Shown here one piece after another: positions 1 to 12,100 of a stretch of 20,956 nt of DNA. This DNA is from Eimeria necatrix (Eukaryota > Apicomplexa > Conoidasida > Eucoccidiorida > Eimeriidae). The notes below the pieces were generated by a model. It was not told the origin of the DNA. It ran no database searches and was given only the letters and a program-made list of their open reading frames with translations. The first letter of the stretch is position 1; each line of letters opens with the position of its first letter. The DNA lies in NCBI RefSeq assembly GCF_000499385.1, contig NW_013651707.1, forward strand, positions 781 through 21,736, written 5' to 3'. A program made the translations under genes and the position numbers.

Positions 1-92
1 CTTACTGCTTCGCAGAATCTGAAGTCAGCGGCAGCTTGCGTAGGGTAGGCAAGAAAAGCTGGTTGCTGCGTCTGCACTCAATCGCGACCACA
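1..92. other. Left edge, no feature seen
   Basis: No exon, RNA gene or repeat is supported before the first composite site. If the array is a gene it may extend beyond this edge, because no start codon context is identified. Confidence 0.3.
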
Positions 93-104
93 CAGCAAGT
101 GCGT
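93..104 (+). other. Candidate one-codon exon, triplet caa (Gln) at 96-98
   Basis: Acceptor CAG, triplet, donor GTGCGT. The 15 bases at 91-105 are identical to those at 2169-2183, another caa junction. Confidence 0.45.
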
Positions 105-3100
105 TAGTTGAGTAGATCCTTTAGGATTCGAAATATTAGACCCGTCTCGTGCTCGGTTTTGGTGATATGTGAACTACAGAGCTGTATCGCGTGTCTACCA
201 GGCCGTCATGACGCCTACAAAACGCAAAGGCTTGGACAAACTCCCGGGACTGTCGACTTGTTGTTAGCACTGTAAGCAACTGTTTTGCATCCGCCAAATT
301 TCATTGCAGGTCTCATATACCATATGCAGACCTAAAACGATTCGATCGTGCTTGAGTGCATGCAGGATTTCAGTAAGGGAGGCATTTTAGAGAGTGAGCG
401 CAAGTGGCTGGGCGACCACGGGCAAAACGCTGCTGCAGGAATGACAGCATTCTTCAGCATCTCCCTGTAGCTCATTCATCATGTTCCTATGCATTTTGTA
501 CGTGTGCCCCGTTTAAATGTGGCCGCTGACGCGTTCCTGAGGAGTGCGAGCCAGGGGTCAAAGCTGATGAATGCGAAAAGTTTAGTGGAAAGCAGTCCAG
601 AAGTTTTTAATAAAGAGTGTGCGTGGCATTTAGACACGATGACTCCCAGCAATGTGGCTGGTTCTGCAGGAAGCTACAAATGCTGCCACGGAAAGTCACG
701 ATGCTCGCCTAGGGTTTGGATTGATAAATACTCACTAAAGTGCAAAGGGGTCCTTTATGTGGTTTGTAAGACGTCTTTGAAGTGAGCTGTGCATTTGCTG
801 CACTGGCCAGGAAGCCATTCATCGAACACTGTTTGTTCCAGCGTGCGGACTGCGGTTTCGTCGGACTGTTTAGGGCCCAGTGCGGACCCTTGTGACTTGT
901 TGAGTAGCTGTAGTGATATCGCTGAATGCGGCTTCAGCAGCATTTCTATATGGAGAAAAACGTCTGCGAGCTGGGTGCTTGACGCGCATGAATTCTAGGC
1001 AAGATGGGTTGCAGCGAGTATGCTTCGTACAGGAGCCATCTAGGAGGCTATCCCTTAGTTCCATTAGCGCGTTGTTTTAAAGTTTGTCCAGCAGGCACCA
1101 ACATGTTTCATGTACACTGTGACTACAGAGTTCTTTTGCACATTATGAACCAGCATAGGAATGAAAACGTAGCTTCGAGGGGCTTTATAGAGCTAAAAGA
1201 AAAAGTACAGTAGCCACCTGGCAGGCGCATTATATATGTAATGCCACGCTGGAGTTGGGCTAATAATTGCTTCTTGTCTATCAACCACGTGAAAAAAGTT
1301 CTGACGAGCCGTATTTTAGCAAGTGCGTCAGATAGATTTCCTACAATTAAGACTAGAGGCGTCCCCTCCCTTTGGTAAACGCGTTGATTATGTATTTTTG
1401 TGGCATCAGTGCAAAGCTTTGGTAGCTTTGTGCCCATGCAATGTTGGCCGAGCCGAATTTGCGTATGTACACTTTAGGTTTGAGGCTTCGTGGCTTCGGT
1501 GCAGTGCACCAGCCCAGGACAGTGCGCCCCTAATTGAGTTTTTCTGCGGCTAATGGTGTTTAACTGGGCAGCGTTCGTAGTTAGGACTGTGCGTGCAATT
1601 CAGTTGAGATGATCATAAGAGCGTGCGTTGGATGAGCAGTCTATGAAGGTTGACGATTAGGCATGCAGCGGTGCTCCACTGGCTCTGGTTTTGGGAGCCA
1701 GTGCAGGTGGCCTTAGATGTGGTTCAGTGTTTGCAACACACCTGCTAAGCTCGCAAGGTTGCTGCAGATGCAACCCGCCGATGCCTAGCGTCCTGTTCTG
1801 CAACGATGCCCCGTTGACTGTGCCTAGCATCGATTTAGCCTGGCGTGCCTTGTTGTATTGTGGTGTGCATTCCACTGGAGCACAAGTCCTTCCAGCTCGT
1901 ATGTCGACTGATGATTCTTCGAAGCGAGCGCTGAGAACGCCGCTGTATACCACTAGAAGTCACTCGTTCTGGCTTGAACCAAAACATAGTTTGAATTGCC
2001 GTTTTGTGTTGTGCGCTAAAAAACTGTTTGTGGCGTTCAAAATTGCCTGAACAAAGACACACTGCGGTGCAGGAGGGTGAGGGGTTTCGCGTTGAGCGCT
2101 TAGCGTTCGTTGTGCTCAGCTGCAAAAAAAGTAAACGATCGCATGCTCAAAGGTAAGTCGAAAAATTGCACAGCAAGTGCGTTGCGCGATAAGACGATCG
2201 AAAACATAGACCGAAAGCATACCCACACATGAATGAAAGCAACTCGTGGAGGAAAGCAGTTGATTAGCCAACCAGCACATATGAACTGTTACAGACGAAT
2301 AAAAAATACAAATAAGTGCCCTGCCACATTTTATTTTGGCATACAGCGCCGCTGGCTTGAATCTACCAGCGGCAGATATCACAATGAATTCCAGCAAATA
2401 AGCTTTCCTAATTTGCAGGATGTTGAGAAAAACTGGGCCGCAGGATGTGCGTTTTATAAATGGGCCTACACTGATGTGGACGGAAACTGGGCTATATCTA
2501 CATTATTTTGCTTTAATGAGGCAAGAGCTGACAAACGTCTTATGCTTCGAACCTTTTACAAATTCTTTGCTCTTGAGCGTCAGGAAGAAGCCACGCCTGC
2601 GTTGTGCAGTTGTTACAATTAGAAGAAGGGTACGATATGTCGGAGGTTCCCGTCATGCTCCTAATGCGCTGCCGGCGCTAAGCAGCTGGCTTATCAACAG
2701 TGTGAGTGAAACCAAAAGGCGACGGTCTTAAGGAAGTGCGTTAAAATGGCAGGCGGCCTTGAATACTGACTAGCAATGAAACCGCGTAATCCTGGAAAAC
2801 CATCTGGGTCACAGAGTTTGTACTCCGGCATTGACAGTGCTAACAATGCTAGCAATGTAAGGCGCATTTTATCCCCATGATATCCACCAAAATAGCATGC
2901 AGCAAAGTGCATCGACCACTGCTTGCGAAACGCGACCGTGAAAACGCAAGAATTTGTTGGTAGGAATGTGGACGAAATGCAGTCCAAGCAGGGGCGTTAG
3001 AAGACTCTACAGCAGGCTGTTGGCGAGCTGAAAACGTGACTAATTGAAGCTGGACGTGGAGATAAGACAAGAGTGAACCTTTAGGTGGTGCGTTTGGATG

Positions 3101-6100
3101 ACTACGCGACCAACGGGAGCGGCTCTGCCTCTAGCTGCCAGTTGCTTCCTTCCCTGCAGAGCAGAGGGTTACTTGCTTACGGGGTCTTGTCAAGAAATGC
3201 AAGGCGCTTATGCTTGATCGCCGTAAAATTTCTTTAAAAGAACTTCGTCATGAGCGGAACGTGCATTTCTAAGCATGACTAGTCAAACTACAACTGCTGC
3301 AAGCTTTGTGTTCGGCAAATATTCCAGGCAGGGAAGCTACTTGCAAATTTGTACAGTTGTGGAGGGTTATATGCGCCAGACAAACTCCACGTGGATTGAG
3401 AGTGAACCTTGACTGCGATTTTCCAGGCAGTAGGTTGAGTTGCGATCACGGAAAGTGTAAACATGAAGTGCTATTGCGTGCGCCTGTAAGCTGTTTTTGT
3501 GCAATGGCCTAAGAGTGTTTTCATACAGCTGTTTCAACCGGTGTATGAGAGTTCACCATACTCCTGTCGTAACAACGTATCTTTTAGCGTATTCCCACAA
3601 GAACCCAGAAGTACGTGCTGCTGCATAGAAAGTGCCTATGGTGCATTCGCAACAGAATCTGTCATGCCTTCGCGTTGACGCACTTCTGTGCAGACAGTGC
3701 GTCACATGCGTAGACTGACAAGGCTAAGGGTTGAGCCGTTGCGTTCGACTGTCGCTTTTGTGTGGCATGAGTGGATGAGGCTCTGCATTGTGGCGTGGGC
3801 ATTTATTTCAATATAATTCAACTGCGATTCCCCACGTACGTGTGTGCTTTTAAGAAGACCAGAGCAGGTGCAAGTGGCATCAGTCAGCCTCGTGGGCCCT
3901 GTGAGAATTCACAAAACTTACCGAGGTCTTGGCAATGCGTGACAAAACAGCTAGGCCTTGTTGCAGCAGTCCGCGCACACAAAAAGAGAAGGCCAAATTG
4001 CCGTATCTATCTGTACTGGATGTTTGCAAAGAATTGAGACTCGGGTCTCCAGGAAGTGCGTTCGACAGGAGCCGCATCAAAGCTGACGGTCGCGTTTCGT
4101 TGGATGCTGACTTCGCTACGCAAAAGAAGCGCTAGTAGATGACAAGTGATTAAAGCTTGCAACGCAAGCTCTCCAAATGCCCCGGGCATCGTCCGTTAAT
4201 TTGACTGTGACCAAGAAAAAGCAGTGCACTTTATTGAAACGATCACGGCCTACTGAGCATGATAAGTTTAGGGCATAAACTTCAGAGCATAAAGCGTCCG
4301 GTTTAGGGCTCACCCCGTGGAATGTGGTTCACAATTTAGTTGCCGCTTGATTAGGTCTTGTAGGGCACTCGTAAAGATTGGTTGACCCATGCGGCACAGA
4401 GCGTTTCTACGCATGAGATGGATCCCAGAAAGTGCGCTAAATGATTTTCATGCTGAGGATGTCAGCTGGCAATGCAGCTGTTTGCTGCTTGAATGCGAGT
4501 TGAGTAAGAATGGATCACTTGACTCAGGATTTTGCGTTTCTTATTGTGCAAGCCACGCTTGGGTCTGTAGAGGTCTCAACTTTGATCACAGAGGGAAGCG
4601 CCTTGGATATCAACGAGTAAAACCTGCCGAATTCTTCATTGAATAAAGTGAACCCACAGCATCTCACTTGAGTACATTTTTGGGACTCTGGGACAAGTTT
4701 CTTCATCGATGACCTGAATTCTGTGAGGGAGGTAATGCTCTAAGAGAGTATGTTGGATAAACAGCGTACTATTGATACTGAAAGGCCCTGCAAGCGTGCA
4801 CTTCACGTTTTGTGTATCGAAAACTGCGTATTGGCTGGCCACGCTCCAACTAATGACAAACGTAGAGATGCATAATGCTCCTGCGTCGTTGGCCTGAGAT
4901 ATTTTCAGCCCATAAGGCCCGCGCCAAAAGGCGCTTCACGCGACCAGCAGGGTGCTCAGGCCTGGCGTGGTCGTCGAAAAGGTCTTTTGCGAAAGTTTGC
5001 CGTGGGTTTTGGAGTTTTCCTGAGTAGGCAAAAGTGCTTTTGGTGTAATGGAGGCTGTTCACGTTGCTGAGACGGGAATACTCACAGGAAGTGCGTATAG
5101 CTTGTTGGATTTGCAGAATGCAAAGCTTGGGACGGCTGATTGTGGCATGATGCGGGTAAAGGTAGATAATCATTATGCCAAAACCTAAACTAAATGGCAC
5201 AAAGCTCGAACTGTCGTTTCCTCGCAAGAAAGGTGACTGGTACACAGCATGTGCTTTGCGAGCTCGCTAGGCCCATTCACGATGCCATTTCAATTATTAG
5301 CAGTTTCGCCTTTGACTTCCAAATTCAATGCAGTGGAGTTCCAGGGGGAGCCAATTGCTGCATAAGTGCGCACGTTACGTTGATAATAAGTTAATATCAG
5401 AACGTGCGCTCTAAAACAAAACCGCGGTTTCTTGTCATTACGTTTAAGCCTTCCAGTTAGTTTTACGAAACTTGCACGAAACATGAACAAGCGAACAAAC
5501 CCTTGACATTGCAATGTGCAAGACAGGCAGCTACTAGCTGTTTCGAAACAAGCCTTTGCAAGAAACCAAATACAGTGTCGTACTATAGAGAGCCGACGAG
5601 GTGCTGGAGGATGATTGGACAAAATGTTGCTCAACTGGTACCTTCGAGTAGGGCGATTGAACGGTTGGCCAACGTACTCCACAACAAAACATCGACATAA
5701 GTGTGTCTTTAAAACCTCAATGTTGCAAATAGATTTTGCACAAACAGCTTTTCAACGTACGAAAGTCTCTTGCTGCATAGAAGCGAGACACACGCGACCT
5801 TCAGAGAGTACGTCAAGATCTAGAGATATATCATCAGAATTGATTGCATGCTGCACTCCTGAAACTGCCCTTCCACCTTATGTGCCGTGTTAAATTATCC
5901 AATTGTGCATCTTAGGGGGAGCTGCCATATGGAAATATCGAATGTGTCCGTTGCAGTGACAATAAAACAATACGTTTTGCGCGTAGATATATGAAAGTAG
6001 GCTACTGCGCTTTGTCTTGGCAAGAGGGATACCTGAGCAGACCATTTCCACATTTCAGCAGAGCTTTCTGGTTCACTTTGAAATGCTTTGCCCGAGGAAG

Positions 6101-9100
6101 GATGAATGCATACGCTGAGCTACAAAGTGAATAAGTCGTTGCTGGGGATATGGTGTGAGCGTTCGACGAGAGTATGTTGGTGCTGGCGCAGTGTCGCTTT
6201 TTGCTGCTGTATACGCTGCTGTGTGTTTTGCATGACCATGAAACAAACCAAGCTGTGCGAGCCCAAATCTGAGTATAGCATCAGATCTCGACAGTTAAAG
6301 TCCTTTTTTGGGAACCTTTAGGTTGTGCGTTAGTTTCACGTCGGCGCAAAACCTGATGTAAGGCTAGATATACCTGCACTCGTGCATGATGCAAATTCTG
6401 CATGGTTCAAGGCAGTTGACCTCATTCGGTAGGCCGCTCTTTTCCGGGTTAATAGGGTGGACTGATGAGGATGATAAGGATCGTTCAATGTTTTACATTC
6501 TGATTTCATACGATGTAGACCGCCACACAAGCTCGCTGGATGAAGTTGCGTGGCTTAGACCTTTTCATAGGTGAACTGCGGGGAATAAGCGCATTTACAT
6601 TGAAATGAGTGCGCTCTAAAGACGACTGTGCCAGTTCGTGACATTTGAGTAGACGTGTGATGGGAATTGACACAGTGGAAGGACACTAGAACATTGGCAG
6701 TCCCACCGGTGGAGAAAATATACCTGCTGCTTATACTTTCTAGCCCTATATAGCTACGTCTAGCATGTAATATAGTTACCTCTAAGTTGCCTCTACTTTT
6801 GAAAGCGCAAAGACTCACAAAGAAAATTGCATACATGTCCAGGCGGTTATCATAATGTGCCTTTCGAGGCAGGCGTATTGTTTTCTACCAGAAGAAGTTT
6901 GTTTGTGTGCATTCAGATTGATTACAGACGCGCAGTAGAGAACCGATTATATATCGCAAGCGGCTGGCGGTGCACCTCCACGAAAAATTGGAGCAGCTTT
7001 TATGTGGCGGCGTTGTAGATTGCAGGTTCGCGGCCACATTAAAGCGTGAGTACGATTATTGTGACTCTTTGTGTAGCATTTTGACAGTATTAAATTGCGG
7101 CGGAGGTAGGCGGTTGTCCCGGCCAAGCATTACTTTCTTGCAGAGGTTCATTATATCAGCTGGCGGTGACATGCTTTCCCGGTGTGTGGTGGCCACATAG
7201 AACTATAGCAGAGCCGGAACAGAAACGACGCAGCTTGACAGTTGCTTTTGAATCGGTTCAGACTGTGCGCCGCTTCTGTATGCGTTAGCATGCATGTTAT
7301 TCTCCTGTCACATTGTCTTGTTAACTGGACTTCTGATGGCAAAAGCCCTACAGGCTCTTCAAGAAGCCTGCCATGGCTGTTGCTGTAAGTTATATTGTCT
7401 GTTTTGGTAGCGTCTAGACCGGCTGCAGCATTCGAGCGTTAGCGCAAAAGAGTGGCCTGGAGATCCTGAAAAAAGTCGCGGCGGTTCCTATGGGCATAAG
7501 CTTTCAGAACACTGCGGGACGCTTTTAGTGAGTCGATGGAGCTTACATTTGCAAATTTGGCGTCGCAGTAGTCTTGTCGATGATCATAGCCCTCCTGACA
7601 CTCCAATATCTCGAGGCGTGACACAACCTGCTGATTGGCTGCGGATTGGCTTGCAATCACTTAAACCTTGACACTAACGCGTACGAGCGAATAGTGACTT
7701 GAGCGAAACAAGCCAAATCTACGAAGGCTGGTGTAACTTGGGGACCAGAAGCATGAATTGGTGAGCAGGCATGCGCGACGACTTGCTGAACACTGCTAGT
7801 GCACTGCAAGCTATCGAACTGCCAGCCTTGGCCTGCGCCTGTCTATTTCAGAAGGCAGCGCCGGGGAGGCAAACAACAATCCTTCAGCGTAACATGTAAA
7901 GCCTGGTATCAGCACACAAAAATGAATTTTCGGAGAAGTTTACCAACTAACTCTGCGTTATTTGGAGGCGTGCAAGCATGCGAAATCAGTCATTTGCCAC
8001 TGGGGACTTACAGGACGTAAGTGAAGAAATCATGTTCCGAAGGCACCTTAGGATTTCAATTATAGCTCAAGGGTTCTGCACAGCAAACGTTCATGGAAAC
8101 GCCTATCAAGACGATGGCATCGTGAGAAAGGCGAAGTTGCAACTTTGTTCCTCTTTAAGCGCGGAGGGATTAACTTTTCCAACCAGCTTGATGTGCAGGG
8201 AATTTGAGCAGTACAATGCGACTTCAACCTGGCGCCAGCAAACGGTCTGCCGTTTGAGCGACGGCGTTTATCGCGATGACAGTGACTTCGAATTGCGGCT
8301 TTAATTGTTTATGGTGACGGCCAAACAGTTCGTGCGTTCGATTTACGAGAAAATGCAGTTCGATGCCTTTTGGTGTGGTTTGGATACAGACAGAATGAAG
8401 CTCACATGCAGTTGCAGAGTGAAGCCAGATACGACTTCATGAGAGCAGTCCAGTATCAAAAGAAGGAAGTCTCCCTCGCGTATGCCTGGCGCACATTGGT
8501 GGGCAGAGTGAGAGCAGGCGTGGAGAATTACCTCAGATGTGCAAAAACTGGCTGCGGTTGTTTCGAAATGCAATTTTCGACTAACTGCGTGGAGGAGCGT
8601 GTGAAATGCTTTCCGTGACCAGCATGTTGAGTGAGAGTGCGGTGAAAATATGGCAAGAGAATCCTTTTAGTGCGCATGAGACAATGAAACTGTAGATTCC
8701 ACTCTACTTAAGCCTCCGAGAAAGGTGTACACTGTATCAAGTGTGTACAAGCTGTTCAAGGGCATTCTATGAATGACAGGTACCCTTCAAATGTGATCAT
8801 CCATCCCAAGCAGCTCAAGCAGCATCATTTACATATGAAAGTGAGACCACAATATGCCATGGCTCAGGTTGCCAATGGCAACACGAAGTGAGCTTGACAG
8901 ACAAAAATTTAGTTTTTTAATTGATTTCCGTCCGTGTGATTATCAGTGCGCGAGACAGAATCAAAGGAGCCAATACCTGGTGACGCCACAAAGTTAATCG
9001 AAAGTTAATCGAAAGCGGAAGATGGCCTTTGCAACTTAAGAGCAGGAGTAGCGCGAAGGAGAAGGCTAGGTGTCATGAATCAGGAATGAAGTACAATCGG

Positions 9101-12100
9101 TGGTTTTGACGCTTCAATAGCTAAGAAAGACTATGAAGATCGCCTACGGAGTGTCGCCCGAAACAATTTGCGCTCTATTTGTTTCTGTAATACGCAAGAA
9201 ATAGTCTAATTGGTGGATTGTCTAAAATTGCGGCTTTTGGCGCTTGTTTGGGTGATTTGACAGTTAGTATGTTGTTTTCTGGAGATGCCTCACTGAGAAT
9301 GAGAATGCTAAGGCGGCTTGGAGAGCGGTTGACGCCTCAAAAAAAATGCTTCTTTTCCCCTTGCAGTTTTTTGTGCACGGTCCCTTGTGATTCAGTTGAG
9401 GGCTCATCGGCAAGCAGTTGCAGAACGAAGCTAGATATGATTGGGCGGAGTCGTTCTAATGTGCCCCAGAAGTGGTTCGTTACGAGTGGGTTTTGAAATG
9501 TCGTAGGAACGTTGGCATGCTAGGAAAAACATTGCTACGGTTTTCCCTCCAAGTGCTGCTGATGCGTATGAGCGGCAGCTCGTTAATTGCGTAGTGCAGA
9601 CTTTGCAGCCATCTTGAACCTATGTTGTGATTTAGAGACATGATCTGCTTCCCGCAGCAAAGGCGGTTTGTCGCTAATGTATTCATGTTAGAGAAACCGA
9701 ACAAAATAAGTCGTGGAAGAGCTTGTCAACCAAAACAAATGCTGTACTTTAACGTCAGGAGCCTAGCTCTCCGTTCTAATGATTATTCGAGAAGTAAGAG
9801 CGGCAGCTTCAAGCCGCTGTTGAAGAGCACGTGCAAAACGAATTTTGTTCAGGTCGCAGAAAAACGATGTGCGCGGAAACGCAGCAACGTTTTGGCTGGA
9901 AAACAACCTGTACGCGTACGGAAATGAAGCGAAGACAAAAGACGGCGCTTTGCGCCTTGCAGGCTGAACTTGCATGAGAATGAAAACGCACAAACCATCG
10001 GAGATACGATATGAAAGACTGCCAGTAGCTGCGGCGTTTTTGGTATTTGGTAAGAATATCAAGGTGATACTAAAGGTTTGGCGTGGAGCAGTTGCTTTCC
10101 AGTGAATTCTAGCGTTGAATATTTTGCCCGGCCAATGTTGCGTATAGAAGAAGCGCCTTAGAGTGATTTTGGAGGTGACTCGACAGTTAGTAGGTTGCAC
10201 AGGAAACGAATCTGTCAAAAGTCATCACAGTTCTAATAATTGAGCTTTTATGATGGGGATTTCTTCGTTCACAGCTTTAGTACTCCCTTTCTAGTGATTT
10301 AGATGAGAATGAATGGTGGTGGACTTGCGACGAATGCACAACCAGATTCACGAATGAGCTAGGTATGATCGTGAGGGGTTGTTATGGGGAGTTTGGTGCT
10401 TGACTCGGTTGGCGCTAGATCTAAAAAATTATTCGATTCGCTAGTATGCCAGCAAAAAGTTAGCATTCTTATACTGTGGCATTTTGGTACTTATGAGTCG
10501 TGTGAACTTTGGTCCCATGATTATGTAAAACAAAGCTTGCGGTCTGCACCTTGAACTTGAAGAATGAGCTGCAGGACAAAATGAGTCAACGTATTGCACT
10601 GAAAAGGTGCGGTTTCACTTGAGGTGTGCTTTAGAGCTGCGCAATCTACATGCGTAGCGTTTAGCAAGCGCTCATTCGTTTCTAAAAGCAAGCCAAAGAT
10701 GAGCCATGCTCAAGTTGATACTGGCATATTGGGAATACGATTCCCGCCGGCTAAACTAGACAAGCAGATCAGAATGCAAAGTTCAAAGCGGATGAAGTTC
10801 CCGTTAGACTTCAAGCACATCACTGCATATTTGAAATTTTGGAAACAGGCTAAACGAAAATGCAATCCAGTTAAAAGCAAAAACATCCGAATGACTGACT
10901 TGTGAAATCACGCGTGCTTTTAGAAACGAATGAGCGTTTGCTAAACGCTGCGCATGCAAATGGACTTGACTGATATTTGAGTGAACAAAGCTACCGTGCA
11001 TCATTCGTCCCTTGCCAAGCGACTCCGTGCAAGCCATGAGAGACAGTTTGACAAGGCATTGCTGTGGAAAAAAATCAGGTCGTGAGTCTGCAAAGAAGAG
11101 CACGTTGAGTGCACAGTCCTGATTTGAAGCTCTTCGTGATGTGGCCGCCACACCTGCATGCTTGGTTTAGTGCAGGCTCAGGAATCTTGGTGGCTAAAAG
11201 CGGACATATTTGACGTTGCCGCACTATATCAGCAGCTGGCCTTAATATTCGTCTCACGTGGAGGAAGGGAGACTAGAACTGCAATCTTGTAGGCAGACCA
11301 CTTGCATGCTTGCTCAAAGGAAACAACTTAGCATCTAGTTTCGAGTGAAGCGTCGCGCCTCGCTGCAATTTTCGCAAGAGGTTCCGTTAAAATCCCATTC
11401 TTACGCAGTGCTGCCGCTGTTCTTGCGAACTGATGTCGATTCGGCATTGTAGTGAGCATCTTGCGCGTTTGTGCAGATGAATTGAGACTAAATATAGCGC
11501 ACGAGCGCACTTTGAGTTCACATGCAGCTGCTCCGAATAAACATATAGGAGAAGGGCAAGTCATGAAAAGCGCAGGACATGTAAGGCAGCGTGGCTTGAG
11601 TAAATTGGCCAGGGAGTGCGTATGGAGCAAGACGCATGTGTGCACGCTTGGCTTTGTCCCAATAGTTTGCAGAGTGGCTGAAAGGAAAGAAATCCCGCAT
11701 CATTTGGAAGTGGGAAAGTAGAGTTTAGACCAGTGGGCGTAGTCCTGGTCACTTCGCAGAGTGGCAACGGCACTTCATCGGACTGGTTGCCGATGTACTT
11801 GATGATTTGGAGCTTAACCGAGAAAAGCGGATACCGTAAATATCTGACTGCACGCGAATCACAGTCTAAACCAAGGCAATGCCTGTCAGAGAGTGAGCAG
11901 ATGACAGGAGAGTGCTTGAGCAGCAGCTGTGCGACTTTGAATTGGCAGCAGTGTGCTTGTGGCTTTTCAAACAGCTGGCCTCGAATAACAGTTTTTCGTT
12001 GACGCGGGCAGTGAGTTACATTTGATGTGAATGCAAAGTGAGAGGCACAGAGATCTTGAGGTGCGTTATGGTGCTACTTTGACTGGAGACGGTGGACAAA

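Noticed and set aside
93..104. Composites as a transcription-factor or AP2 binding motif
   Set aside because: An unoriented DNA site should appear on both strands. The near-total orientation bias fits an RNA-level signal better.
1731..1745. Minus-strand composite (donor GTGTGT), and a second one near 15450-15463 (donor GTATGC)
   Set aside because: Two strict minus-strand matches are at or below the chance expectation, so they serve as the background control rather than as features.
2233..2622. Plus-strand open frame of 129 codons
   Set aside because: No recognisable domain. It spans a composite splice-like site at 2441, and similar lengths occur by chance in a 21-kb window of this composition.
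7527..7537. TAG-tga-GTCGAT as an array member filling the 7.3-8.0 kb gap
   Set aside because: The triplet is a stop and GTCGAT is a poor donor.
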